A stretch of 64,000 nucleotides of DNA from Myxococcales bacterium (GTDB lineage Bacteria > Myxococcota > Myxococcia > Myxococcales > Myxococcaceae): the NCBI GenBank assembly GCA_016191815.1, contig JACPVI010000024.1, forward strand, positions 1 to 64,000. Direction: 5' to 3'. This document shows positions 55,312 to 64,000 of this stretch, in pieces. The first letter of the stretch is position 1. Every line of letters begins with the position of its first letter. Made by a program: the position numbers and the translations under genes. The notes under the pieces were generated by a model, which ran no database searches, had not been told where the DNA came from, and saw only the letters and a program-made list of their open reading frames with translations.

Positions 55312-58300
55312 CTAACCGCCGCAGGCTTTCTTTCGGAGCCAGTCGCCGAGGTTCTTCAGGTTGTCTTTGAGGCCGGTGGCCTTCTCGGCGCCCTTGCGCA
55401 GCGCCCTGCTGAGGGTGTCGATGAGCGACTTGTACTGGCCTCCCGCCCCATCCTTGAGCACGTCTGCCAGGCCCTTGGTGGTGCGGCCGTCGAAGAATTT
55501 CTTCAGCTCGTCGCCGAGGTAGGGACGGATGGCCCTGCCGGCGGCGTGGTCGGTCAGGTCGTCGAGGTGGCGCAGGCCGTTGCCGATCAGCTTGTCCAGC
55601 CCCTTGCCGGCGGCGCCCAGCCCCGCGCCCCACAGGCCGTCGGTGATCGCGCTGCTGGGGTTGAAAGTCGGCGGGTCCCGCCCGAACACCGGCTCGTACA
55701 TCGTGCTCTGGATGAGGTTGTTGATGTAGCCCTGCGCGAAGCCAATGGTGGCCGCCGCGCCGTAGGCAGCGGCCGTGGTGGCCGCCGCCGCCCCTGCCCA
55801 GACACCGGCCGCTCCCGCCGCCGCTCCCACTCCGGCAGCCGCCCACCGGCCGCTCTGCGAGCAGCCGCTGCAGCTGAAGTAGCCGGCCACACCGCCGATC
55901 AACGCCCCGCCTCCGACGGCCAAGGCCACCGCGGGCGCGATGGCGCCCGAGCGGTCGCGGAACAAGACCGGGTTGTTCTGGGCGTACATGAACAGGTTGG
56001 TCACGCCTCCGGCCAAGAGGCTCGGGTCGCGCGCCGTCCACCGCCCGGCCTCCGGGTCGTAGTCGCGCACTCCGAAGCGGACCAGGCCCGTGGCCGCGTC
56101 GTAGAGCCCGCCGGCGAAGCCGAGGTAGACCTCGAAGGAGGGGTTGCTGTCCGAGGTCACCGCCCCATAGGCAGCGTAGGTGATGGTCTTCACCACCGAG
56201 CCGGTGGCGTCAGTCACCACCCTCGGCGAGCCGAGCTGGTCGGTGCTCACGTAGTACCAGGCGCCCGCGCGCTCGAGGGCGAACAGCACACCGCCCTCGT
56301 CGTAGTAGAGCCGGGTGAGTACCCCGGAGGGGCTCTTGACCGCGGTAATCTCGTATGGATGCTCGAAGTTTCCGCGCAGGTACTGGGTTGTTCCGCTGGC
56401 CTCGGAGCGCGTCACCCGCTGGCCGGCAGCATCGTAGCCATAGGTGATCGTGGCCCCACTGGCGGAGGTGGAGAGCAGCTCGCCGGTGGCGCTGTAGACG
56501 AGCTGCCGGCCTCCGATCTGGGTGAGCTTGCCGTCGGCATCGAAGGCGTAGGCCACCGTCCCGCGCTGTGAGAGCCGGTCCTCCGAGTCGTAGCTTTGCG
56601 ACTCAGCGGGAGAGGTGCCGAGCTGGCGGCTGAGCCGATTGCCGTCCGCGTCGTAGCCATACTTCTCGATCACCGTGCCATCGAGGGCCACCTGGGTGAG
56701 CTGTCCGTCGGCGTCATACGAGTACTCATAGGTTCGGGTGACCGCGCCCTGGGTTTCCACCTTCTTGGCGACCCTGAGCGCAAGGTCATAGGTGTACTGC
56801 TCGGAATAGATGAGGCTGCCTCCCACGGTGAAGGTCCTGCGGGTGACTTTGCCCTCTCGGTCGTAGGTGAGGCTGACCGTGCCCACGCCGTCGGAGATGT
56901 CGCTGAGCATCCCCATGGGGCCGGCGCGGCCGAAGCTGAAGCGGCCCCTGCCGCTGAGCAGCCCGTCCCGGTCGTACCGGAGGACCTCCTCGGGCAGGTT
57001 GTCCTGGGCGACCCCCGCCAGCTGGAAGCTCGCGTCGTACCGATACTTGAACTGGGCGGCGGCCAGCCCGCTCGAGCTCATTTGAGTCAGCATGTTGCCG
57101 TCGTGCGCGTAGGTGGTGGTCTGCGCGGTGCCGGAAGGTAGCGGGCTGCGAACGGCGGTCGCGGTCCTCCGGGTGGGGCCGGCGTAAGTGATTCCGATGT
57201 TGGCCTCTGGATACGAGACGGTCTGCAGGCGCCCGCCCGCGTCATAGGTGCGCTGCAGCGTGGACCCTCCGGGCAGCGCCAGCGCGGCGATCTGGCTGGC
57301 GGAGTTGTACGTCCAGCCGTAGGTCGCTCCGCCCGGCAGCACGTAGGAGGTGGTGCGGCCGAACGCGTCGTAGGCCAGCTGCTGTTTCTTGCCGCTGGGC
57401 AGCGCGATCTCGGTGGGCCTCCCGTTGGTGTCGAGCGTCATCGTCTCCACGGCGCCGCTGGGACGGGTGAAGCTGTTCGGCCGGCCCGCCGCATCGAAGC
57501 CGATGGATGGGGCGGGCGTGCCCAAAGGAGCGAGCGCGTTCATCCGCCCCTGGGCGTCGTAGCCGAAGGCGAGACCCACCGAGCCAAGCTTCACCGCCGA
57601 GACCCGGCCCTGGGCGTCGAAGGTGGGCTTCACCGGGTCCAGGCGTTGGGTGTCGCCCTCCAGCGAGCTCAACAACCCGTTGGCGTCGTACACCGCCTTG
57701 CTCACTCTTCCCTCGGGGGTGGTGATGGTGGTGGTGCGGGTGGCTATGTCTTCCACCACGGTGGTGACCTTGCCGTTGTCCGAGCGGTAGCTGGTGATCC
57801 TCTCGACGCTCAGCGGATCCATCGGATCCTTGAGCTTGATCTGCAGGTCGTGGGTGAAGGTCCCGGTGAGGCCGGATGGCGAGGTGAGCACCATCTTCGA
57901 CAAGTAGGGCGCCTGCTGGCCCCAGCGCGGGTCCGGCGAGGTTTCGGCGACGCTGGTCGAGCCTTCGGGGGTGACCACGGTGGTCGGTCCGTTGGCGATC
58001 AGGGAGGTGACGGTGCGGCCGCCGAGCGGATCCACTGTCACCCGCTGCTGGGTGTTGTTGGCCAGCTGCAGGGCCTCGAAGGTGGTGACCCGGCCGGCCT
58101 GGTCGGTGGCGGTAATGCGCACTCCTCCGTCGAGGGGCGTCTCGACCAGTTGGGTGAAGTTGCCGGCCGGCCCTTCATCCTTGTCCAGGTTGCCGAGCAA
58201 GTCGTACGAGTACCGGTGCGCGCCCCGTTTGTCGGCGAGCGAGGTCAACAGGCCCTGGGTGCCGTAGCTCAGGTAGCTGGAGTCACCCGACGGGGAGGTC

Positions 58301-61300
58301 ACGGTGGTCAGCCACCCGTCGCTGTCCACCGCCAGGGTGGTGCTACGGCCATTGGGGGCCACGATGATGGTCGGGTCACCGTTGGCGTTGCGGGTGACCC
58401 GCGTGGTTCTCCCTTGGTCGTCGACCACGGTGCTGAGCCGCCCGGAGGCATCGTAGGTGAAGGCGAAGAGGACCTTCCCGGTGGCGTCGATGGTGCGCAG
58501 GTGGCGGCCGGCGGCGTCGAAGCCGTAGACCAGGTCGCCGCTCGGGCTGGGCACCACCAGCGCCTGGCCGGTGAAGCCCGGCAGCGTCGGCGCCAAGAGG
58601 CGAATGCGGTGGTTCCACTGGTCGGCCACGAGCACCTTGCCCTCCTGGTCGACCACCACGCTCATCGGGGTATTGAACGAGGCCTCCGCGCCGCGGCCGC
58701 CCTCGCCCCCGAACGCCGCCAAGCCTGTCCCGGCCACGGTGGAGAGCAACCCGGCCGCGAGCTTCCGCACCCGGTGGTTGCCGCTGTCCGCGATGAACAC
58801 GTTCCCGGTGGCGTCCACCGCCACGCCGGCCGGATAGCTGAGCTGCCGCTGAGTAGCGGTGCCTTCGCCGTTGTAGCCGCCGGTGCCGGTGCCGGCGATG
58901 GTGCGAATCGTGCCGCCCATGTCGACCTTCCGCACGCGGTGGTTGCCCTGGTCGGCGATGTAGAGATTGGCGTCCTTGTCCACGGCTACGCCGGTGGGGA
59001 GGTTGAGCCTGGCCTTGGGCGCCGGGCCGCTGTCGCCAAAGAAGCCGAACGTCCCATCACCTGCCACGGTGCGAATCTGCCCGTTGGGGGTAACCACCCG
59101 GACCCGGTGATTGTAGGAGTCGGCGATGTACAGGTAGCCGTGGCCGTCGACCGCCACGCCGCTCGGGCCGGAGAGCATGGCCTGGGTGGCCAGCAGGTCG
59201 TCTCCGCCGAAGCCCTGGGTGCCGGTGCCGGCCACGGTGGTGATGGTGCCGTTGGTATCCACGCGGCGGATCCGGTGGTTGCCCTGGTCGGCGATGTAGA
59301 GATTCCCGTCTCCGTCCACCGCGACGCCCACCGGGCTGGAGAGCTCCGCCCGGGTGGCCAGGCCGCTATCGCCCTGCGAGCCGGCGGTGCCGGTGCCAGC
59401 CACGGTGGAGATCACCCCTGCGGCGGAGATCTTCCGCACGCGGTGGTTGGCCCGGTCGGCGACATAGATGTTGCCGCGCGGGTCGACGCTCAGCCCGGAG
59501 GGGTAGTTCAGCCTTGCCTCGGCGGCCTGGTTGCCGTCTCCGAGGAAGCCGGCGATCCCACCGCCGGCGAGGGTCTTCATCACGCCTGAAAGCTCGCCGT
59601 TGCGCAGGGTCTCGCCGTTGCCGAGGTAGGCGATGCGGCCGATCGGGTCGTAGGCGTGGTGGGCGGAGAGGCTCCAGCCGCCGAACCCAGCGGCGCGGGA
59701 GTCCCAACCGCTGCTTCCCCCGATGGTGGCCTTCAGCTCGCGCGAGAGAGAAACCTCCTGGCGGGTGCGGTTTCCGCTGGCGGGGACGCCGAAGTACGTG
59801 AAGTGCCCGAACGACTCGGACTTCTGCCCCAGCGTCCGCATCGCCGGCGTCATGTACACGCCGTCGTAGACGTACTCGATCTTGGCGGTGAGCGGCTGCA
59901 TGCCCTTGAGCTCGCGGCCGTAGGCGTCCTTGCCGTCCCAGATGAAGGTGATGCTCTGCCCCGCGCTGCCCGGGTAGGTCTGGTTGAAGGTGCGGCCCGC
60001 CACCGAGATGGTGACATCGATGCGCTTGAGGCTGGGCGGCACGGAGCGGTCGCTGATCGGAATCACCACCGCGTTGGCACTGGCGTGGCCGGGGACCCGG
60101 TCGCTCTCGTAGTGCAGGGTGAACGGGGTGTCCTCGAGGTCGATGTCCTCGCCCAGCACCCGGTTCTGCATGCGGATGATCGACCCGGCGCCGTTGCAGA
60201 GCGCGTCGCGGGCCTTGCGCGCGGCCTCCTCGGCGTCCTCGCCGAGCTCCTTGGCCCGCTCCTTCATCCGATCGATCAGGTCCTTGATCTTGTCCTTGAT
60301 GTCGTCGAGCAGCGGGGGAATGGCGTCCAACGGGAAGCCGAAGGGCCAGTTGAAGTCCCAGGAGGAGAAGTGGGTGAGCGGCACCCGCCAGAGGGTCTGC
60401 CCGGGGGAGTAGAGGGACGCCAATGCGGTGCGCTCGTCGTCGGTGACTCCCAGGGCGGCGTAGGCGGCAGTGCTTGCCGCCACGCCACTGCCGTCGATGT
60501 CCAGGTCCGCCTTGCCGCCGGTGATGGAGAGCAGCTTGACCACTCGTCCGTCCTGGTCCCCGACCCACTGCCCCTTCTCGGCATCGAAGGCACCGGAAGG
60601 CACCCCTCCGCCCACCGCCATGCCGAGGAAGTTCTCCAGGTACTGGACCACCGGCGTGCTGAAGGTGACGGTGCGGGCCCCGAGGGCGACCGCCTCGTCG
60701 ACGGTGAACTCGGTGGCGTAGGTGTAACCGCTGGAGGGCGGCAGGTTGCCGGGCATCGCGGAGGGGCCGGTGGAGCCCACCGTGTACTCGCTGCTGCGGA
60801 CGTGGATCGACCCGGAGAGGGGCGCGCTGGTGCCGTTGGGCATGAGCGCGCCCACCTGGGTGCCCTTGAAAAAGAGCAGCGTGGACCGGCGGGTGCCGGA
60901 CGAGTCGTTGATCGCGCCGGCCCTGTGGATCTGCACCGGCTGCGAGAAGTCGATGGTGGTGACCACCGAGTCGCGCACCAAGAGCAGCACGTCGTCCAGG
61001 GCGACGAAGTCCTGCCAGGGAACCTGGACCTCGCGCTCCACCGGCGGCCGCCCGGTCAGCTCGTACTTGAGCTTCAGGCTGCCGCCTCCGTTCACCGCCA
61101 GGTCGTACTTGCCGTCGGCGCGGCTGACGGTCTGGCCATATTCGGGGTGCCCGAGGACGGTGACCACCACCCCGGAGAGTGCGGCGTTGGAGGTATTCAC
61201 CACGCGACCGCGGAGCACCGCCACCCGCTTCGGGTCGATCGCCCCGGGGGTGACGCCGGTCTGGATGGGGTTGTTGCCGCTGAAGAGGAAGTTGACCGAG

Positions 61301-62688
61301 CTGGCCAGATTGGTGGCCACCAACTGGTCGACGGCCGGAGCCACGGAGGTCGGGTCGGGAGGCGGACAGAGCGGGCAGGGGCCCCCGCAGTCCACTCCCA
61401 GCTCGAGGCCGTTGCGCACTCCGTCGCTGCAGGTGTCGACGCACTTGCTGAGCGTGCAGACTCCGCTCCGGCAATCGGCCGGCGAGGCACAGGCCGCACC
61501 GGAGGCGCAACCACCGCACGAGCCGCCGCAGTCGAGATCCGTCTCGCTGCCGTTCTTCACCCCGTCGCCGCACGTTGCGGCACGGCAGGCGTTCTGCTGG
61601 CAGACCCGGCTCTGGCAGTCGGCTGGGAAAGCACAAGAAAGGCCGGTGGCGCACCCGCCGCACAGCGGGCCCCCGCAGTCGATGGCGGTCTCCTGTCCGT
61701 TCTTGATTCCGTCGCTGCAGCTAGGGGGCTGGCAGGCGCCGCCCGCGCACAAAAGCGAGGTGCAGTCCTGCGCGTTTCCGCAGGCCGCCCCGACCGCGCA
61801 GGGGGGGCAGGCCCCGCCACCGCAGTCGGTGGCAGTCTCGCTGCCGTTCTTCGCTCCGTCCGAGCAGGTGGCGCTCTGGCAGATGCCGCCCAGGCACACC
61901 TCGCTGCGGCAGTCCGCGCCCGTCTGGCACAGGCCGCCCGCGTTGCACCCTTGACAGGCGCCGCCGCAGTCCAGGTCGGTCTCGCCCGGGCTGCGGACGC
62001 CGTCGTTGCAGGACGGTGGACGGCACTTGCCGCCGGCGCAGAGGGCGCTCTGGCAGTCCGCGCCCGCCTTGCAGCCCTTGCCGTCGGCGCAGTCGGCGGG
62101 ACAGGTGCCGCCGCAGTCGCTGTCGGTCTCCTCGCCGTTCTTCACTCCGTCATCGCAGCGGGGAAGCTGGCAGACGCCGCCGGAGCACTTCTGACTCTGG
62201 CAGTCGGAGCCCTTGAGGCAGCTCTTTCCGCTGGCGCAGGGGTCGCACACTCCGCCGCAGTCCACGTCGGTCTCGGTGCCGTCCTTGAAACCCGAGTTGC
62301 AGCTGGCGCTGGCGCACAGCCCTCCGATGCCGCAGCGACCCGAGGCGCAATCAGCAGGCAGCTTGCAGCGCTCGCCGTCGGCGCAGCTGTCGGCGCAGCT
62401 GCCGCCGCAGTCCACGTCGCTCTCCGAGCCGTTCCGCACGCCGTCGGCGCAGGTCGGCGCCTGGCATGCTCCAGCGCGACAGGAGGCGCTGGCGCAGTCC
62501 GCGCCTTGGGAGCACGCCTTTCCGTCGTCGCAGGGAAGACAGCTCCCCCCGCAGTCTACGTCGCTCTCGTCTCCACTTTTCTCTTGGTCGGCGCACTGGG
62601 GAAGGTTGCCCGGGGGCTCCGGAGACGGACCACAGGCGAAAAAGGTGAGGCAGAGGAGCGCAGACGCTCTCGCGGCACCAAGACGCAT
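55312..62688 (-). CDS. RHS/YD-repeat lipoprotein with Cys-rich repeats and NHL domain
   Basis: A 2458-aa protein with lipoprotein signal MRLGAARASALLCLTFFAC (Cys19). Residues about 31-445 hold eight full and one partial Cys-rich units of about 48 aa (DGxxNGxETDxDCGGxC...DCxSxxC). About 485-590 is a CarboxypepD_reg-like fold. About 1036-1366 are six NHL repeats (GVAVDxxGNLYIADxGNHRVRK). About 1390-2200 are YD/RHS repeats ending in the RHS core RDYDPEAGRWTARDPSLL and YAQNNPVLFRDRSG. The last 210 residues form a variable C-terminal domain with Ala/Gly-rich membrane-like helices and no recognisable toxin motif. An ATG with AGGGGG upstream sets the start; a TAGAAT box at 62723-62728 could be its -10. 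The surface-protein gene follows 38 bases downstream. Confidence 0.9.
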   Translation of the reverse strand: MRLGAARASALLCLTFFACGPSPEPPGNLPQCADQEKSGDESDVDCGGSCLPCDDGKACSQGADCASASCRAGACQAPTCADGVRNGSESDVDCGGSCADSCADGERCKLPADCASGRCGIGGLCASASCNSGFKDGTETDVDCGGVCDPCASGKSCLKGSDCQSQKCSGGVCQLPRCDDGVKNGEETDSDCGGTCPADCADGKGCKAGADCQSALCAGGKCRPPSCNDGVRSPGETDLDCGGACQGCNAGGLCQTGADCRSEVCLGGICQSATCSDGAKNGSETATDCGGGACPPCAVGAACGNAQDCTSLLCAGGACQPPSCSDGIKNGQETAIDCGGPLCGGCATGLSCAFPADCQSRVCQQNACRAATCGDGVKNGSETDLDCGGSCGGCASGAACASPADCRSGVCTLSKCVDTCSDGVRNGLELGVDCGGPCPLCPPPDPTSVAPAVDQLVATNLASSVNFLFSGNNPIQTGVTPGAIDPKRVAVLRGRVVNTSNAALSGVVVTVLGHPEYGQTVSRADGKYDLAVNGGGSLKLKYELTGRPPVEREVQVPWQDFVALDDVLLLVRDSVVTTIDFSQPVQIHRAGAINDSSGTRRSTLLFFKGTQVGALMPNGTSAPLSGSIHVRSSEYTVGSTGPSAMPGNLPPSSGYTYATEFTVDEAVALGARTVTFSTPVVQYLENFLGMAVGGGVPSGAFDAEKGQWVGDQDGRVVKLLSITGGKADLDIDGSGVAASTAAYAALGVTDDERTALASLYSPGQTLWRVPLTHFSSWDFNWPFGFPLDAIPPLLDDIKDKIKDLIDRMKERAKELGEDAEEAARKARDALCNGAGSIIRMQNRVLGEDIDLEDTPFTLHYESDRVPGHASANAVVIPISDRSVPPSLKRIDVTISVAGRTFNQTYPGSAGQSITFIWDGKDAYGRELKGMQPLTAKIEYVYDGVYMTPAMRTLGQKSESFGHFTYFGVPASGNRTRQEVSLSRELKATIGGSSGWDSRAAGFGGWSLSAHHAYDPIGRIAYLGNGETLRNGELSGVMKTLAGGGIAGFLGDGNQAAEARLNYPSGLSVDPRGNIYVADRANHRVRKISAAGVISTVAGTGTAGSQGDSGLATRAELSSPVGVAVDGDGNLYIADQGNHRIRRVDTNGTITTVAGTGTQGFGGDDLLATQAMLSGPSGVAVDGHGYLYIADSYNHRVRVVTPNGQIRTVAGDGTFGFFGDSGPAPKARLNLPTGVAVDKDANLYIADQGNHRVRKVDMGGTIRTIAGTGTGGYNGEGTATQRQLSYPAGVAVDATGNVFIADSGNHRVRKLAAGLLSTVAGTGLAAFGGEGGRGAEASFNTPMSVVVDQEGKVLVADQWNHRIRLLAPTLPGFTGQALVVPSPSGDLVYGFDAAGRHLRTIDATGKVLFAFTYDASGRLSTVVDDQGRTTRVTRNANGDPTIIVAPNGRSTTLAVDSDGWLTTVTSPSGDSSYLSYGTQGLLTSLADKRGAHRYSYDLLGNLDKDEGPAGNFTQLVETPLDGGVRITATDQAGRVTTFEALQLANNTQQRVTVDPLGGRTVTSLIANGPTTVVTPEGSTSVAETSPDPRWGQQAPYLSKMVLTSPSGLTGTFTHDLQIKLKDPMDPLSVERITSYRSDNGKVTTVVEDIATRTTTITTPEGRVSKAVYDANGLLSSLEGDTQRLDPVKPTFDAQGRVSAVKLGSVGLAFGYDAQGRMNALAPLGTPAPSIGFDAAGRPNSFTRPSGAVETMTLDTNGRPTEIALPSGKKQQLAYDAFGRTTSYVLPGGATYGWTYNSASQIAALALPGGSTLQRTYDAGGRLQTVSYPEANIGITYAGPTRRTATAVRSPLPSGTAQTTTYAHDGNMLTQMSSSGLAAAQFKYRYDASFQLAGVAQDNLPEEVLRYDRDGLLSGRGRFSFGRAGPMGMLSDISDGVGTVSLTYDREGKVTRRTFTVGGSLIYSEQYTYDLALRVAKKVETQGAVTRTYEYSYDADGQLTQVALDGTVIEKYGYDADGNRLSRQLGTSPAESQSYDSEDRLSQRGTVAYAFDADGKLTQIGGRQLVYSATGELLSTSASGATITYGYDAAGQRVTRSEASGTTQYLRGNFEHPYEITAVKSPSGVLTRLYYDEGGVLFALERAGAWYYVSTDQLGSPRVVTDATGSVVKTITYAAYGAVTSDSNPSFEVYLGFAGGLYDAATGLVRFGVRDYDPEAGRWTARDPSLLAGGVTNLFMYAQNNPVLFRDRSGAIAPAVALAVGGGALIGGVAGYFSCSGCSQSGRWAAAGVGAAAGAAGVWAGAAAATTAAAYGAAATIGFAQGYINNLIQSTMYEPVFGRDPPTFNPSSAITDGLWGAGLGAAGKGLDKLIGNGLRHLDDLTDHAAGRAIRPYLGDELKKFFDGRTTKGLADVLKDGAGGQYKSLIDTLSRALRKGAEKATGLKDNLKNLGDWLRKKACGG
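61340..62610 (-). repeat. Cys-rich coding repeats, about 145 bp period
   Basis: Eight complete and one partial unit of about 48 codons at the start of the RHS gene, each with six to eight cysteines (CxDGxxNGxETDxDCGGxC...C...C...DC...C...C). Myxobacterial surface proteins carry similar Cys-rich arrays. The DNA repeat is imperfect and has no spacer structure, so it is not a CRISPR. Confidence 0.75.
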
Positions 62689-62833
62689 AGGGCCCCCTTT
62701 TGCAGGCTTGGTGAAGGGAAGGATTCTACAGCAACTTCAATCTCGGGATCTCAACGGTCAGGGATCTTTTCGGATCTGCGGGCGCGCCTGCTCCACGGGG
62801 CCGTCGAATCCCGACGCCATGGTAGGGGGAACA

Positions 62834-63110
62834 ATGACGGCACCCCGACCGTACACGCTGGAGTTCTACCAGGACGCCGACGGCAAACGCCCCGGTCGAG
62901 CGCTGGTTCCAGGAACTGACGCTGGTCGAGGCCTACGTCGTGGGCTCGGCCCTGGACGGGCTGCTCCAGCAGACCGGGCCCGAGCTGGCCCTGCTCCGGC
63001 CGCAGTACTGCTCCAGCCTCGGTGGCGGGGACCGCTCGCCCAGTTGCCCGCCGGCAAGTGGGGCAAGGGCTTGGGCGCACCCGGTCGAACAAGGTGGCTC
63101 TTGCGACTTC
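62834..63110 (+). pseudogene. Decayed HigB/Gp49-like toxin gene
   Basis: An ATG with an AGGGGG site starts MTAPRPYTLEFYQDADGKRP, the opening of phage Gp49-like/HigB toxins (EFYxDxDGxxPVxxWF). After residue 20 the family continues only in another frame: dropping one C near 62892 gives PVERWFQELT and GSALDGLLQQTGPELALLRP. The C-terminal part (GKWGKGL) is barely recognisable. A frameshift and further decay are inferred; sequencing error could explain the first step only. An intact toxin-antitoxin pair follows. Confidence 0.6.
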
Positions 63111-63133
63111 TGAACTGTATCTGCATGATATCA
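63101..63133 (+). promoter_or_regulatory. Candidate promoter/operator of second toxin-antitoxin operon
   Basis: TTGCGA at 63101-63106 could be a -35, but no well-spaced -10 is clear. An 8-bp perfect palindrome TGATATCA (63126-63133) lies 2 bases before the antitoxin ATG, a plausible autoregulatory site. Confidence 0.3.
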
Positions 63134-63135
63134 GC

Positions 63136-63591
63136 ATGGGCGCACACGAGCTAACCTGGAGCTCCTTTCTTCGTGAACCGACGAGCGTCGAACGCTGGCT
63201 GGAGCGTGGTGACGTCCTCCTGCGCCGGCGCGAGGGGGAAACACTCCGCCTGTCGCGCCAGTCAAGCGATGCGGCGCAACGGGAGGCGCTCTCGGCGGCG
63301 GTCCGGCTGCTGACGCTCGGCGCCGGCGACGCCAAGGAGAGGCTGAAGCTCGACGAGTCACAGATCGCCGAACGCCTTCCCTGGACGCGGTTCCTTACCC
63401 CCGCCGGTCGAGCCAACTTCGTCGCGGAGTTTCTGAGCATGCTGGAAGCCTGCGCAGATCTCGGCGAATTCGCGGCCCTCGGCGGACTCGTCGAGGACTG
63501 GAAGGCAACCGCCTCGCTGTATGCGGAGGGCTTGGCTGAACGCCTGAGAACGCCTATCTCGGCGATCGGTCCGAAGGTTCCGAGGCCATAG
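63136..63591 (+). CDS. Probable antitoxin of a RelE-like pair
   Basis: A 151-aa protein beginning MGAHELTWSSFLREPTSVERWLERGDVLLRRREGETLRLSR, which resembles a Phd/YefM-like N-terminus (prevent-host-death style: T-x-x-xLxxPxxxxxxLxxGDVxLxRRxGExLxLS). The rest is helical. The stop is 3 bases before the toxin start, as expected for a coupled pair. Larger than typical antitoxins, suggesting an added regulatory domain. The assignment rests on N-terminal pattern and context. Confidence 0.6.
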   Translation: MGAHELTWSSFLREPTSVERWLERGDVLLRRREGETLRLSRQSSDAAQREALSAAVRLLTLGAGDAKERLKLDESQIAERLPWTRFLTPAGRANFVAEFLSMLEACADLGEFAALGGLVEDWKATASLYAEGLAERLRTPISAIGPKVPRP

Positions 63592-63594
63592 TCG

Positions 63595-63948
63595 GTGGCC
63601 AAGCGCGGCGAGCGCGTCGCCCCTCCACCTCGACAGGGCGACTGGGAGCTCCGGTTCGCCACGGGCGAAGCGGCGAGCGGCTGGGAGGAGATCTGCGCAC
63701 AGGCTCCGGGGCCAGCGAGGGACTGCTACGACCCTCTCTCGCGGGATCCGCGCGATCGGTGGGCATGGTCTTCTCGCATCCACCAACTCAAGGGCGAGCT
63801 CGCCACGCGCGACATCAAGGGCAAAACGCTCGAGCAGTGGCAGTACGAGATCACGGGGGCGGGTCGCGTCTGGTACTGCATCGACGATCAGCATCGCCGA
63901 GTGCTGCTGACACTGGCGACGACAGGGCATCCGAAGGCGACGGAGTAG
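63595..63948 (+). CDS. RelE-like toxin
   Basis: A 117-aa protein starting at GTG. The pattern WELRFATGEAASGWEEICAQAPGPARDCYD, RIHQLKGELATRDIKGKTLEQWQYEITGAGRVWYCIDDQHRRVLLTLATTGHPKATE is typical of a RelE/ParE-superfamily group widespread in actinobacteria and myxobacteria: basic strand (KGKTLEQWQYE), GRVWYCIDD strand and a HPK-x-T ending. Paired with the gene directly before it. Whether it cuts mRNA is not shown by sequence. Confidence 0.72.
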   Translation: MAKRGERVAPPPRQGDWELRFATGEAASGWEEICAQAPGPARDCYDPLSRDPRDRWAWSSRIHQLKGELATRDIKGKTLEQWQYEITGAGRVWYCIDDQHRRVLLTLATTGHPKATE

Positions 63949-64000
63949 CGCTCGGGGAGCACGGGGAGCAGCCCCACTGCCTGCAGAACGCATCAGCCGG

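Noticed and set aside
61340-62610. Regular DNA repeats that could suggest a CRISPR array
   Set aside because: The periodicity is codon-based and encodes conserved Cys residues; the units are not identical and there are no unique spacers.
59656-62919. Long plus-strand frame of 1087 codons and other plus-strand frames over 44.7-62.7 kb
   Set aside because: They are antisense to repeat-rich minus-strand genes with clear domains; their Ala/Gly/Arg composition and periodicity mirror those genes.

Overview
The window is GC-rich bacterial DNA that looks like a member of the Myxococcota. The evidence is a MYXO-CTERM-type sorting tail on a giant surface protein, an MglA-type GTPase, a Ser/Thr kinase with a TPR-like extracellular part, a DUF4388 protein, many lipoproteins and dense gene packing with 4-nt start/stop overlaps. 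No rRNA, tRNA, CRISPR array or insertion sequence was recognised.

Layout. 1-3.4 kb: the end of an HNH nuclease gene, a Pro-rich lipoprotein, an HtrA protease and a Cys-rich secreted ORF. 3.4-12 kb: an M15 peptidase, an RCK/cNMP-binding protein coupled to a CPA1 antiporter, small envelope proteins, a glutaredoxin-like protein, an ankyrin protein and an NfeD/slipin pair. 12-19 kb: purM-purN-DUF523, a large Ser/Thr kinase and a flavoprotein. 19-22.5 kb: rpmB-murQ-anmK-mglA-like (ribosomal protein L28, MurNAc recycling, small GTPase). 22.6-31.5 kb: a RelE-type toxin-antitoxin pair, an SDR, a DUF4388 protein, a metalloenzyme, an HExxH lipoprotein, a TldD-like protease, a heparinase-like protein and a sensor-like protein carrying only a HisKA domain. 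31.6-32.9 kb: two adjacent genes with in-frame TGA codons, a peroxiredoxin and a GrdB/PrdB-like protein. 33-38.5 kb: DedA, a HAD phosphatase and a reductive pyrimidine (or hydantoin) catabolic cluster with an NCS1 permease. 38.5-44.6 kb: a carboxypeptidase-regulatory repeat protein, an M50 protease, a methyltransferase and a YdeI-like protein. 44.7-62.7 kb: an approximately 18-kb minus-strand surface locus made of an RHS/NHL lipoprotein of 2458 aa and a Gly-rich/He_PIG/PKD MYXO-CTERM protein of about 3455 aa. 62.8-64 kb: a decayed HigB-like toxin gene and an intact toxin-antitoxin pair.

The most notable system is the selenoprotein pair at 31654-32871. In the peroxiredoxin, TGA replaces the peroxidatic cysteine codon. 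In the GrdB/PrdB-like gene, TGA opens a UxxC redox motif. In both, a stem-loop with a G-initiated apical loop follows the TGA at the distance expected of a bacterial SECIS element; the second has a 7-bp stem and a GGUC loop like that of E. coli fdhF. Standard gene calling would truncate or split both genes. The selenocysteine machinery (selA, selB, selC, selD) is not in this window.

Calls rest on reading the translated sequence and recognising family motifs; no database search was run.
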